In this document: positions 1 through 7,546 of the stretch, one piece after another
How the letters are laid out: each line of letters begins with the position of its first letter
How positions within the stretch are numbered: the stretch's first letter is position 1
Source: an uncultured Campylobacter sp.
GTDB lineage: Bacteria > Campylobacterota > Campylobacteria > Campylobacterales > Campylobacteraceae
Reading direction: 5' to 3'
DNA: 29,021 nucleotides
NCBI RefSeq assembly: GCF_938030685.1
Contig: NZ_CALHHX010000089.1
Coordinates: 1-29,021, forward strand
Notes under the pieces: model-generated
Seen by the model: only the letters and a program-made list of their open reading frames with translations
Databases searched by the model: none
What the model was told of the DNA's origin: nothing
Position numbers and translations under genes: made by a program

Positions 1-176
1 GACACGGCGTCGGAGTCGATATCCACGAGCTTCCCTTTATCTCAAAGCGCGGAGAGGTCGTGCTAAAAGAGGGGATGGTCTTTAGCGTGGAACCCGGGAT
101 TTATCTGCCCGGCGAGTTTGGCGTGCGCATCGAGGATGTCGTGGTCGTGCGCGAAAACGGGGCCGAAATTTTATGA
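1..176 (+). CDS. pepQ: M24 metallopeptidase (Xaa-Pro peptidase), C-terminal part
   Basis: Only the last 57 codons lie in the window; the reading frame starts at base 3. The peptide has the C-terminal signature of M24 (pita-bread) peptidases: G-HGVG-DIHE, then an FSVEPGIY stretch, then VRIED. The His of HGVG, the Glu of VEPG and the Glu of RIED are the usual ligands of the two-metal centre. The family cuts Xaa-Pro bonds at peptide N-termini or in dipeptides, in the cytoplasm. The stop codon overlaps the folK start as ATGA, so the two genes are probably translated together. PepP and PepQ types cannot be told apart from this fragment, so the symbol is tentative. Confidence 0.85.
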   Translation, partial: HGVGVDIHELPFISKRGEVVLKEGMVFSVEPGIYLPGEFGVRIEDVVVVRENGAEIL

Positions 177-724
177 GAGTAGCTCGGGTGAACATGCGGC
201 TTAAAGAAAACGGATTTTACGAGTGCGCGGACGCGCTGTGCGTCGTAAAAAGCGCCGTTTTTCCGATGAGGCGCCGCGAGCGCAAAAATTTTAAAAATTT
301 ATACCTGCTCGGGCTCGGCGGGAATTTAGGAGATGTCAGGCGGCGCTTCAAGCGATTTTATCGCGTTTTGCAAAGCGATACGCGCTTTTTCGTAGCACAA
401 AATTCCTTGATCTTAAAAAACAAGCCGTTCGGCTTTTTAGATCAGCCCGATTTTTTAAACGCCGTAATGCTCGTGCAAAGCTCTCTGCCGCCGCTTACAT
501 TGCTTAAAATTATGCAGCGCGCGGAGCTGAAATTTGGGCGCAAAAGAAGCTTTAAAAACGCGCCGCGCACGCTGGACGTGGATATTTTATATGCAAGCGC
601 GAAGGTGCGTGCCTGCGAGCAGCTCGTGCTGCCGCATCCGGGTGCCTGCGAGCGCATAAGCGTGATTTTGCCACTTGGAGAGATGAAATTTAAAAGAGGA
701 CTGATATGCAAACTAAAATCGTAA
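173..724 (+). CDS. folK: 2-amino-4-hydroxy-6-hydroxymethyldihydropteridine pyrophosphokinase (HPPK)
   Basis: FolK transfers pyrophosphate from ATP to 6-hydroxymethyl-7,8-dihydropterin in folate synthesis, in the cytoplasm. The protein has 183 residues. The core begins near residue 43 with LYLLGLGGNLGD. Residues 84-96 hold the KPFGFLDQPDFLN substrate-binding stretch. Residues 131-138 are PRTLDVDI, whose two Asp residues match the Mg-binding pair. A basic N-terminal extension of about 40 residues precedes the core, so a later start (Met8 or Met32) is possible. I kept the first ATG because it overlaps the upstream peptidase stop (ATGA). The 3' end overlaps the next gene by 19 bases. In other Campylobacter, folK is normally followed by flhF and then flhG; here flhF is missing. 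Confidence 0.92.
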   Translation: MRVARVNMRLKENGFYECADALCVVKSAVFPMRRRERKNFKNLYLLGLGGNLGDVRRRFKRFYRVLQSDTRFFVAQNSLILKNKPFGFLDQPDFLNAVMLVQSSLPPLTLLKIMQRAELKFGRKRSFKNAPRTLDVDILYASAKVRACEQLVLPHPGACERISVILPLGEMKFKRGLICKLKS

Positions 725-1923
725 ATTTTTTAAGCGCCAAGGGCGGAGTCGGCAAGAGCGTGATTGCAGCGAATTTCGCCGAAATTCTAAGCGAGCAGGG
801 CTACCGCACGGCGATCATCGAAGCGCCAAATTTAAACAATCAAGAGATCGTCTTAAACGCTTTGCAAAGAAAGAGGATTTCGCTACCAAGCGCTGTCGCA
901 GTAAAAATTTCTCAAAATTTAACGCTCGTCTCGCCCGCGCTTGCTTCACAAAATCCCGTGTCTTCACAAAATTTTACAAATAGCGCGAATTCTGCGGCGC
1001 AAAATTCTATCAAAAACGTAAGCTCTAGCGCGGACGATTACGTCATGCAAAATTCTATAGGTAGCGCGCAAGGCTCGCAAGACGACGAAAGTGGCGGCTC
1101 GCACAATTATGTGCAAAAGCTTACGAGCTCTGATGACAAAAACAACTCAGAAAATTCCGCCGCTTCAAATTCAATGGCAAACTCTGCAAAAAATTCTACG
1201 AATTGTGCAGCCAAAAAGCCGCAGAATTGCGAAGATGGATGGAATTTTACAGAATCAGAAAGCCTAGAAAATTTTAAAAGTGATGATTTCACCAAGCAAA
1301 ATTCAATCCCTGACGAGAATTCTCAAAATTCCGCGAGTAAAGATGAAATGAAAAATTCCGCCCGCTCATCAAATCCCGAAGAAGCCGGAAATTTCGCAAA
1401 CGCAAAGGCTCACGAAAGCCCCGCTCGCTTCGCAAGCGAGCTGAAAGAGGCGGGAATCTTCGATTTTATTTTGATCGATGCGGGGCTTGAGTATCTTGGA
1501 GATTTTTTGAGCATCGGCGACGAAAATATCGTGCTGTGCGCGAACGAACCCTGCTCGATCAGCAACACCTACGCGCTTTTAAAGACGCTTGGGGCGAGCA
1601 AAAAAGAGGTTTTGTTTTTGCTAAATTTCACCGCGAGCGAGGATGATGCCGTGATGATCTACGAAAATCTAAAGTCGGTCGCGCACCGCAATATAAGCGA
1701 GTTGGGCTTTAAACTGCTAGGCTTTGTGCCGTTTTGCAAACAAGTAGCCGTCTGCTCACAAAATCGCGCGCTTTTTAACTCGCTCTATCCGTTTTCGCCA
1801 GCTACCATCGCGCTTAGACAGAGCGTCTCGCGATTTTTAAGCAAACAGGGCTACGAGCCTATCGATATGAGCGCCTACCGCGGTATCGGCGGATTCTTAC
1901 GAAAACTTAGCAACCTAGTATGA
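706..1923 (+). CDS. flhG: FlhG/MinD-like ATPase with a large Ser/Asn-rich insertion
   Basis: This is a SIMIBI-class P-loop ATPase of 405 residues. Residues 12-18 are the deviant Walker A motif KGGVGKS. The fold resumes at residues 252-260 with FDFILIDAG (Walker B region) and runs on through a MinD-like C-terminal half. FlhG normally controls flagellar number and placement with the GTPase FlhF. Three things are odd. First, residues about 80-240 are low complexity, rich in Ser, Asn, Ala and Lys, partly written with repeated AAAATTC words that read as Gln-Asn-Ser. Second, the protein starts directly at the Walker A strand, so the N-terminal helix that carries the FlhF-activating DQAxxLR-like motif in the family is absent. 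Third, the usual Asp after strand 2 is replaced (IIEAPN). Usual length is near 290. Position after folK supports FlhG, but its present job is unknown. Confidence 0.75.
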   Translation: MQTKIVNFLSAKGGVGKSVIAANFAEILSEQGYRTAIIEAPNLNNQEIVLNALQRKRISLPSAVAVKISQNLTLVSPALASQNPVSSQNFTNSANSAAQNSIKNVSSSADDYVMQNSIGSAQGSQDDESGGSHNYVQKLTSSDDKNNSENSAASNSMANSAKNSTNCAAKKPQNCEDGWNFTESESLENFKSDDFTKQNSIPDENSQNSASKDEMKNSARSSNPEEAGNFANAKAHESPARFASELKEAGIFDFILIDAGLEYLGDFLSIGDENIVLCANEPCSISNTYALLKTLGASKKEVLFLLNFTASEDDAVMIYENLKSVAHRNISELGFKLLGFVPFCKQVAVCSQNRALFNSLYPFSPATIALRQSVSRFLSKQGYEPIDMSAYRGIGGFLRKLSNLV

Positions 1924-1985
1924 TTTACGATGAAATTTTAAATCACATAAATTCTGCCTTTTTAAACGGAATTTTAAAAATTTAA
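1920..1985 (+). pseudogene. 21-codon coupled ORF after flhG, possible gene remnant
   Basis: The ATG overlaps the flhG stop as ATGA, the arrangement of a translationally coupled downstream gene. The peptide starts MIYDEILNHINSAF and ends at a TAA after 21 codons, within an AATTTTAAAAATTTAA tract. In flagellated Campylobacter the next genes belong to the flagellar cluster (fliA, fliM and others). I read this as the possible 5' stub of such a gene left after deletion. It could also be chance, given how short it is. Confidence 0.3.
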
Positions 1986-2038
1986 TGTTATTCTTAAAGC
2001 TAAAATTTTAAATAATATACACAAAAGATAGATTAATC

Positions 2039-2644
2039 ATGCAGTTGAAAGAAATTTTAAAAGACATCAAAATCGCCCGCGACAATCTCAAAAATGTGGG
2101 CAAAAGCGCCACGATCTTTGGCTCGGCACGCTTTAGCGAGGACAATCGCTACGTAAAAGACGCGCAAAAGCTCTGCGAGGGGCTCGCTGATTTAGGATAC
2201 TCGATCATCACCGGAGGCGGTGGCGGCATTATGCAAGGCGCCAACCGAGGCGCATTTGCGAGGGCAAGGACGCACAGCGTGGGCTTTAACATCATGCTGC
2301 CGTTTGAGCAAAAAAGCAACGGCTTTTTAACTACGGGCGCGCATTTTTCGGCATTTGCGCCGCGCAAAGGCGCTCTCATCGAAAACAGCGAAATTTTCGT
2401 CATCTTTCCGGGCGGATTTGGGACGCTGGATGAGTTTTTTGAAATTTTAGTGCTGGTGCAAACGGGCTTTAAGCGCGCTCAGATCTATCTTTACGACGAG
2501 GAATTTTACGCGCCTTTGATGGAGTTTTTCCGCACTTCGCTGCTAAAATCGGGCGCGATAAACGAAAGCGATCTGCAAAATTTCATGCTCTGCGACAGCG
2601 TGTATGAAATTTTAACGGATGTGCGACGTAAGGAGAACGAATGA
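2039..2644 (+). CDS. LOG-family Rossmann-fold protein (TIGR00730 type)
   Basis: The 201-residue protein has both family signatures: GGGGGIMQGANRG at residues 59-71 and PGGFGTLDE at 124-132. LOG proteins were long misannotated as lysine decarboxylases. Members studied in plants and bacteria hydrolyse nucleoside 5'-monophosphates, including cytokinin riboside monophosphates, to free base and ribose 5-phosphate. The PGGxGTxxE motif forms the phosphate and catalytic site. The bacterial substrate cannot be read from sequence. The gene ends in a 4-base ATGA overlap with mnmA and probably shares its transcript. The ribosome site in front of its own ATG is weak (AAAGATAG). Confidence 0.88.
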   Translation: MQLKEILKDIKIARDNLKNVGKSATIFGSARFSEDNRYVKDAQKLCEGLADLGYSIITGGGGGIMQGANRGAFARARTHSVGFNIMLPFEQKSNGFLTTGAHFSAFAPRKGALIENSEIFVIFPGGFGTLDEFFEILVLVQTGFKRAQIYLYDEEFYAPLMEFFRTSLLKSGAINESDLQNFMLCDSVYEILTDVRRKENE

Positions 2645-3672
2645 AAATTTTAGTCGCGATGAGCGGCGGCGTGGATAGCTCGATGTGCGCGAAGCTGCTG
2701 CAGGACGCGGGGCACGAGGTGCAGGGCTGCTATATGAAGCTGCACGCAAAGCCCGGCTATCATGAGGCAAACATCGCCAAAGTTCGCAAAGTAGGCGAGT
2801 TTTTGGGTATAAAAATCCACATTTTGGATCTGCAGGATGATTTTAATCGCGACGTTTACGAGCCCTTCGTGCAGGCTTATATAGGCGGTCTTACGCCGAA
2901 TCCCTGCGCGCTGTGTAACCGCCGCATAAAGCTCGGCAAGCTTTTGGAATTCGCGCGCGAACAGGGCTTTGAGCGCCTAGCTACCGGGCACTACGTCCGC
3001 ATCGAGGACGGGCTTTTAAAAGCCGCCGCAGATCTTAGCAAAGATCAGAGCTATTTTTTAGCAAACATCAATCCCGCCGCGCTTGAGTTTATGCTCTTTC
3101 CGCTTGGAGGGATGTATAAAAAGGATGTCAAAGAGGCTGCGCGCGCCTATGAGGAGCTTTCGCAGATCGCTTCTGCGAGCGAAAGCAGCGAGATCTGCTT
3201 TGTGGATACCACCTACATCGACGTTTTGAACCGTCATACGGGCACCAAAATGCCCGGCATCGTGCGCGACCGCGCGGGCAATGCCATCGGCACTCACGAG
3301 GGCTATATGCACTACACAATCGGCAAGCGCCGCGGTTTTACGGTGCACGGTGCGCATGAGCCACACTTCGTACTAAGCATCGACCCGCACAAAAACGAGA
3401 TCGTCGTGGGCGGTAAGGAGGAGCTGGCGACCTACGAGTTCGACACCGAAAATTTTAACGCCTTTTTAAGCAAGGATGAAATTTTAAATATGCCGGGTCT
3501 CGGCGTTAAGATCCGCTACCGCAGCGCCAAACTCCCCGTTAAAATTTCGCCTCGCGAAGACGGCGGCGTGCATGCCGTGCTGTCCGCACCCGCAGCTGGC
3601 ATCGCTCCGGCGCAACTCGCGGTTTTTTACGACGAGCGCGACCGCGTAGTGGCAAGCGGATTTATAAAATAG
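2641..3672 (+). CDS. mnmA: tRNA-specific 2-thiouridylase MnmA
   Basis: MnmA activates U34 of tRNA-Lys, -Glu and -Gln with ATP and inserts sulfur to give 2-thiouridine, stabilising decoding of split-box codons. The 343-residue length is normal. Residues 8-14 are the PP-loop SGGVDSS. NPCALCNR at 87-94 holds the nucleophilic Cys92, and SSEICFVD at 182-189 holds the second catalytic Cys186. ATGHYVR and KDQSYFL, conserved in the family, lie between them. The start has a good AAGGAG about 7 bases upstream and overlaps the LOG stop by 4 bases. The C-terminal beta-barrel part (about residues 260-343) is intact. Confidence 0.97.
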   Translation: MKILVAMSGGVDSSMCAKLLQDAGHEVQGCYMKLHAKPGYHEANIAKVRKVGEFLGIKIHILDLQDDFNRDVYEPFVQAYIGGLTPNPCALCNRRIKLGKLLEFAREQGFERLATGHYVRIEDGLLKAAADLSKDQSYFLANINPAALEFMLFPLGGMYKKDVKEAARAYEELSQIASASESSEICFVDTTYIDVLNRHTGTKMPGIVRDRAGNAIGTHEGYMHYTIGKRRGFTVHGAHEPHFVLSIDPHKNEIVVGGKEELATYEFDTENFNAFLSKDEILNMPGLGVKIRYRSAKLPVKISPREDGGVHAVLSAPAAGIAPAQLAVFYDERDRVVASGFIK

Positions 3673-4182
3673 CGCTTTATTTTGCTTTACTTAAAGCTCG
3701 CGGGTCTGCAAAACGGCGCTTTGATCGCGCCGCTTGATCTGCACTCGCTCTGTTAAATTTCATATCGAAATAAGATATTTGCGCTTTTGAATCCAAGCCG
3801 CTAAATTTTATCTTGCGAGCTCGGTGCGCAAGTTTTATGCGCGTAGCTTTGCGATTGAGCCTTTTAAATTTACGCTCTGTCGCCGCGTTGCCCGCACTGC
3901 TAGCAAAATTTACAAAAGCTGCGGTGCTAAAATAAAATTTACGGCGACGCCTTATCAAAGCGCGCCGCGACGTAAAAATCGCGATCGATACAAAATATTT
4001 CGCACGTCGTCGCGACAGCGCAAAACGGAATTTGCGCGCTCCCTCTAAAGGAATTTGCGATGAAATTCTAAATCTGCGCTAGAGCCCACGACGACATTTA
4101 AATTTTATAAATTTATGCCGAAGCAAAATCAAATTTAAAATTTAGCAGCGCTTTCTGCGATCGAATTGTGCTCAAATCGCGG
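3673..4182. other. 510-bp gap between mnmA and the DKNYY gene, no gene seen
   Basis: The two flanking genes converge here. Open frames on both strands (for example 3677-3958 minus and 3824-4048 plus) are rich in Arg, Lys and Ser and have no ribosome site or recognisable motif, so I do not call them. A small hairpin, CGGCGC/GCGCCG near 3713-3731, could help end mnmA transcription but has no U-run. The rest is AAATTT-rich filler mixed with GCGC-rich patches. No tRNA cloverleaf was seen. Confidence 0.6.
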
Positions 4183-5640
4183 CTAAAATTCCACTCGCGT
4201 CTTTATCTCAAAAAGCAGCTCGCCGTCCACCGCTTCAAGCCCGCCGCTCTTTATCATCTCGCGAATTTTACTCGTGCCAAGGCTGCTTTTTTGAAGCAAA
4301 ATTTCAACCAAGTTTAAATCTCTGATCTCATAAATGCACCGATCTATCAGCTGCGAAGAGCCCAGATCGTCGAAGTAGAAAAATCGCCCACCGTTTGAAT
4401 AGATCCAGCCGTATAGCCCGCCGTGCACGCCGCCGACCCTGCGCCACTCATGCGGCAGCTCGAGCGCGAAAAGCCCGCTTTTGCGAGCGACCAGCCTACG
4501 ACTGCTGCGGCCGCCGCCCCAAACTTCGGCGCCTTCTAAAAAATATATCCGCTCGCCGCTTTGAAATACGCTGCCGCTAAGCGCGCGAACTTCGCCCTCA
4601 AAGGGGTTGTCTGCCGCGCGCTTTTGCTTTCCGTCATTCTCGTCAAAATAATAGATGCCGCCAGGGGAGGCAAAAAGCAGATGGTTTGAGTGCGCGAGCT
4701 GCCTATTTAGCGGAGTATAGGGCGCGGCGGCGGGGTCAAATTTCAGATCGTTTGCAAAAACGTCGCCGCCTTTCGCATCCCACAAAAAATAGCTCAGGCG
4801 CTGCCTCAAAAGTTCGTAATGCCCGCCGTTATCGCGCGCGTCAAGGCGCAGGTTTTTAAAATACACGTTCGCGCCGTCCGCGGCATAAACGTCGCTAGCG
4901 CGCCCATCGCTTCCCTCTATCCGGCGCAGGCTCGCAGCATCGGCGCCGGGCAAAACCTCTCCCTTATAAAACGCGCGCGAGCCCTCCGCAGCGTAATACA
5001 CGCCCGCGATTTGGCGCAGATCCGTAGCGTCCATTCGCTTAAATTTATAGAGGTAGCTTTGCGGCTTGGGCGCATCCCAAAAAATATGCGCCAAGGTTTG
5101 ATAAGTAAGCTTAAACGCCCCCAGCGCGTCGTTCGGCACCGCCTCGCCGTCGCAAAAATAGCTAACTTGCCCGTCGCTTACGTATCCGAACGCTACGGCT
5201 TTCGTGCGCGCGGGCTCTAGCTCGCTCATCGCGATATTTCCGCAATATACGGCGTTTTTATCCGCGGCGACGTTGGAGCGGTAGCCGGAGCCGAAATCCA
5301 AAATCCGAAAGCTCGCCGCGTCCGCGCCCGGTATCGCAAAATAGCCCGCACCCACCACGAGGGCGTAAATTTCGTCCCCTTTTTTGTAAAAATCGCTGTA
5401 TTTGATCTGCTCGTCGTCCCGCGGCGAGTAGTCGTCTGCGGAATTTATAACCGCAAACAGAGCGAGCGCGCTAAAAGCCGCAAATACAAATGTCGCGCCA
5501 AGCGCGATCTTGCGCCAAAGCGGCATGCCTCGAGGCGCGTCTCGTATAGTCTTGCGATCTGCTTCTGCCTTGCGCGCCCTAGCTTTGCGTTTCTTTTGCG
5601 CGCGCTCGCCCTTTAGCTCTTGCGTAAAATCCTCATACAT
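4183..5640 (-). CDS. Single-pass membrane protein with DKNYY repeats
   Basis: The protein has 485 residues. A strongly basic N-terminal stretch (residues 10-33, many Lys and Arg) is followed by one membrane helix at about 45-65, so the large C-terminal part is probably outside the inner membrane. That part holds degenerate DKNYY-type repeats. One unit, about 104-135, runs from PGADAAS to ADKNAVYCGN; a second, about 230-262, runs from PGADAAS to ADGANVYFKN. Later segments are rich in Tyr, Phe and Asp. DKNYY proteins are common in Fusobacteria and some Campylobacter; their function is unknown. I chose the ATG at 5640, which has GAGG about 8 bases upstream. An in-frame GTG at 5664 would add 8 residues but lacks a ribosome site. 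Confidence 0.75.
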   Translation of the reverse strand: MYEDFTQELKGERAQKKRKARARKAEADRKTIRDAPRGMPLWRKIALGATFVFAAFSALALFAVINSADDYSPRDDEQIKYSDFYKKGDEIYALVVGAGYFAIPGADAASFRILDFGSGYRSNVAADKNAVYCGNIAMSELEPARTKAVAFGYVSDGQVSYFCDGEAVPNDALGAFKLTYQTLAHIFWDAPKPQSYLYKFKRMDATDLRQIAGVYYAAEGSRAFYKGEVLPGADAASLRRIEGSDGRASDVYAADGANVYFKNLRLDARDNGGHYELLRQRLSYFLWDAKGGDVFANDLKFDPAAAPYTPLNRQLAHSNHLLFASPGGIYYFDENDGKQKRAADNPFEGEVRALSGSVFQSGERIYFLEGAEVWGGGRSSRRLVARKSGLFALELPHEWRRVGGVHGGLYGWIYSNGGRFFYFDDLGSSQLIDRCIYEIRDLNLVEILLQKSSLGTSKIREMIKSGGLEAVDGELLFEIKTRVEF

Positions 5641-5686
5641 CTTTTGCCTCAAATTTAATCTCACCGCAGATTGCGCGGCATTTGAA

Positions 5687-5692
5687 ATTGTA
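5687..5692 (-). promoter_or_regulatory. Candidate -10 box for the DKNYY gene
   Basis: On the minus strand this reads TACAAT preceded by TTTTG, the usual Campylobacter housekeeping -10 pattern, about 47 bases before the chosen ATG. Called from pattern only. Confidence 0.4.
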
Positions 5693-5803
5693 CAAAAGCG
5701 CGGCTAAATTTATGAAATTTAACGCTACGGACAAATTCTGATTCAACTTTTTGCGACGCTAATTTATTTTGCGAATACCACAAAATCTCTGGCAAATTTT
5801 AAT

Positions 5804-6142
5804 TCAAAGCGCTTCGTAGCCGCACGGAATCGGCGCCGTAACGCTTGCAAACACAAAATCCTCACCGCCCGTATTTTTCATACCGTGGCACTCTCCGCTT
5901 TTGGAAATGATTAGATCGCCCGCACAGATCGGCACCTCCTCGCCCTTGCTCGGATAAAACACGCCGCGTCCGCTTAAGCAGATCCACACGTCATCGCCAC
6001 CGGGGTGAATATGCGGCGCTACGACCTGGCCGCGTTTGACGATCCAAACCGCGCCGCAAGTGGCCTCCGTAGTAAAAAATGTCGTTTTTACGGCTCGCTC
6101 GTCGCTACAAATAGCATCTTTTATATGAAAAATTCTTTGCAT
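5804..6142 (-). CDS. Small cupin-domain protein
   Basis: The 112-residue protein is a single beta-barrel cupin. Motif 1 lies at residues 38-58: His44 and His46 in HIHPGGDD, with Asp50 or Asp51 where the canonical metal-binding Glu sits. Motif 2 lies at 75-90, GDLII then KSGECHGMKN, giving His86 as the third His ligand. A mononuclear metal site is therefore likely, but the ligand or substrate is not readable; cupins range from isomerases and dioxygenases to small-molecule sensors. An in-frame extension to 6226 exists, but the ATG at 6142 is preceded by AAAGGAG with ideal spacing, so I start there. The gene stands alone between gaps. Confidence 0.82.
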   Translation of the reverse strand: MQRIFHIKDAICSDERAVKTTFFTTEATCGAVWIVKRGQVVAPHIHPGGDDVWICLSGRGVFYPSKGEEVPICAGDLIISKSGECHGMKNTGGEDFVFASVTAPIPCGYEAL

Positions 6143-6358
6143 TTTCTCTCCTTTAAGTTCACCGCATCCGGTGCGGTTTCGGCGGAATTTTAGCATTCTT
6201 TTCGTGCAGCGAAAGTGAAATTTCAAGCGTCAAACTCGCAACGAAACCTTAAATAAAAATTTTAAATTCTCGTTTTGCTATACGATTTTTTATGCAGGAT
6301 TGAAGATCGCATCTAAAAGCAAGAAAACGCATAAGCAGGGTGTTCGCTGGTAGAATTT

Positions 6359-6408
6359 CGGCTTTAATTTAAGACGGAATTTTAAAAATTCTTATAAATT
6401 TAAAGCCG
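6359..6408. repeat. Long AT-rich inverted repeat
   Basis: The left arm CGGCTTTAATTTAAG and right arm CTTATAAATTTAAAGCCG pair perfectly over the outer 9 bp (CGGCTTTAA/TTAAAGCCG) and imperfectly further in. The loop is about 17 bases and is itself A/T-rich. No U-run follows on either strand, so it does not look like a standard terminator. Confidence 0.6.
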
Positions 6409-6682
6409 ACCTACAAGATAAATTTATTAAATTTAATATGAGCTTTGCTTGCGCGCTTTTGCCACCCAGCTTAAAGCCAAATCGTAGCTTTTATCAAAAA
6501 CCCCGCGTGGCGCAGACTTTACAGCAAGCGCTAAGTCGGTTTATAAAACTAAATCGGCTTATAAATAGATGCTACCTCCGGCTTGTTTTAGCAAATACGC
6601 ATTTTGTGTCTCAAATTTTTGCATATTTTACGATAATATTTTATGGTGCGTTATACACTGATCGCGGAACAATCGGTGCTCA

Positions 6683-6715
6683 AAGAGATAGCACTAAAAT
6701 TTTGCGCTATCTCTT
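6683..6715 (-). terminator. Candidate terminator of luxS
   Basis: The arms AAGAGATAGC (6683-6692) and GCTATCTCTT (6706-6715) form a perfect 10-bp stem with a 13-base loop, 12 bases past the luxS stop. The U-run is short, so the call rests mainly on stem and position. Confidence 0.45.
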
Positions 6716-6726
6716 AAATTTCAAAA

Positions 6727-7230
6727 TTATTTTATCTTGCTTGGATCCAGCGCGATCTCGTCGTTTTTGATCACGCCGATCCCCTTATTTAGCACGTTTT
6801 GCGCGATCTGTTTAGCTTCTGCTAGCGAGTGCATCGCGAAGGTGCCGCACTGAAATTTATTCAGCTCGGGGATCTCTGCTTGAGAGCCCACGCCCAAAAT
6901 ATCCTTCATACTCGCGCTCCACGCCGCCGCAACGGCGCTCTCGCTAGGCGCGCCGATCACGCTCATATAAAAGCCCGTGCGGCATCCCATCGGCGAGATG
7001 TCGATGATCTCGACGTCCGCGCTATTTAGATGCTCGCGCATAAAGCCTGCAAAAAGATGCTCCAGCGTGTGGGTGCCGCGCTCGCTCATAATCTCTAAAT
7101 TCGGGCGGCAAAACCGCAGATCATAGACGCTAATTTTATCGCCGCTTTTGGTGCGCATGCTCTTTGCGAGCCGCACGCCCGGGGCATTCATGCGGGTATG
7201 ATCGACCTTAAAACTATCTAACAATGGCAT
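6727..7230 (-). CDS. luxS: S-ribosylhomocysteine lyase LuxS
   Basis: LuxS splits S-ribosylhomocysteine into homocysteine and 4,5-dihydroxy-2,3-pentanedione, the precursor of autoinducer-2. This is a cytoplasmic step of the activated-methyl cycle. The 167-residue length is typical. Metal ligands His54 and His58 lie in HTLEHLF (54-60), and Cys128 in QCGT is the third ligand. The catalytic Cys83 lies in MGCRTGFYM (81-89). The start has AAGGAG about 8 bases upstream. It is monocistronic, divergent from the tautomerase gene across a 106-base spacer that holds candidate -10 boxes for both. The sequence does not show whether AI-2 acts as a signal here or is only a by-product. Confidence 0.97.
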   Translation of the reverse strand: MPLLDSFKVDHTRMNAPGVRLAKSMRTKSGDKISVYDLRFCRPNLEIMSERGTHTLEHLFAGFMREHLNSADVEIIDISPMGCRTGFYMSVIGAPSESAVAAAWSASMKDILGVGSQAEIPELNKFQCGTFAMHSLAEAKQIAQNVLNKGIGVIKNDEIALDPSKIK

Positions 7231-7307
7231 ATTTTCTCCTTAAATTCAGATCACGGCGATTTTAACATAAAATTCCGCACTTTCAGGCGCACAGACAAAA
7301 TTTTGGC

Positions 7308-7313
7308 TACAAT
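7308..7313 (+). promoter_or_regulatory. Candidate -10 box for the tautomerase gene
   Basis: TACAAT preceded by TTTTGGC, 24 bases before the ATG at 7337, with AAGGAG in between. A TAAAAT on the opposite strand (7259-7264) could serve luxS. Confidence 0.45.
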
Positions 7314-7336
7314 TACGCTTATTTTAAGGAGAATTA

Positions 7337-7546
7337 ATGCCCTACATAAACGTCAAAATCACCAAAGAGCGCGGCGGCTTAAGTCGCGAGCAAAAAGCAA
7401 AGCTCGTAAAAGACCTAACCGATGCCCTGGTAGCCGTGCTGGGTAGGGGTGAGAAAACTACGGTCGTTACGATAGATGAAATATCCACTGACGACTACGC
7501 GATCGGCGGACGACTAGTAAGCGAAATCAGAAAGCGGCAGAGCTAA
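7337..7546 (+). CDS. 4-oxalocrotonate tautomerase family protein
   Basis: The 69-residue protein begins Met-Pro-Tyr-Ile-Asn-Val; once Met is removed, Pro becomes the N-terminal catalytic base of the tautomerase superfamily. The body (RGGLSREQKAKLVKDLTDAL, then TTVVTIDEI) fits the beta-alpha-beta subunit of small 4-OT enzymes, which usually form hexamers. Such proteins are widespread in Campylobacter and Helicobacter without an aromatic degradation pathway, so the natural substrate is unknown, and none is encoded nearby. The start follows AAGGAG with ideal spacing. Confidence 0.9.
   Translation: MPYINVKITKERGGLSREQKAKLVKDLTDALVAVLGRGEKTTVVTIDEISTDDYAIGGRLVSEIRKRQS

Larger units (their letters stand above)
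6143..6726. other. 584-bp gap between luxS and the cupin gene
   Basis: No convincing gene is present. A plus frame at 6438-6770 runs into the 3' end of luxS on the other strand, has no ribosome site and resembles nothing I know. Two structures are visible: a 50-base AT-rich hairpin at 6359-6408 and a 10-bp stem just after luxS at 6683-6715. The remainder is AAATTT-type filler. Confidence 0.6.

Noticed and set aside
3677..4048. Open frames on both strands after mnmA
   Set aside because: Biased Arg/Lys/Ser composition, no ribosome site, mutually overlapping, no recognisable motif.
6438..6770. 110-codon plus frame next to luxS
   Set aside because: Overlaps the certain 3' end of luxS, lacks a ribosome site and shows no domain.
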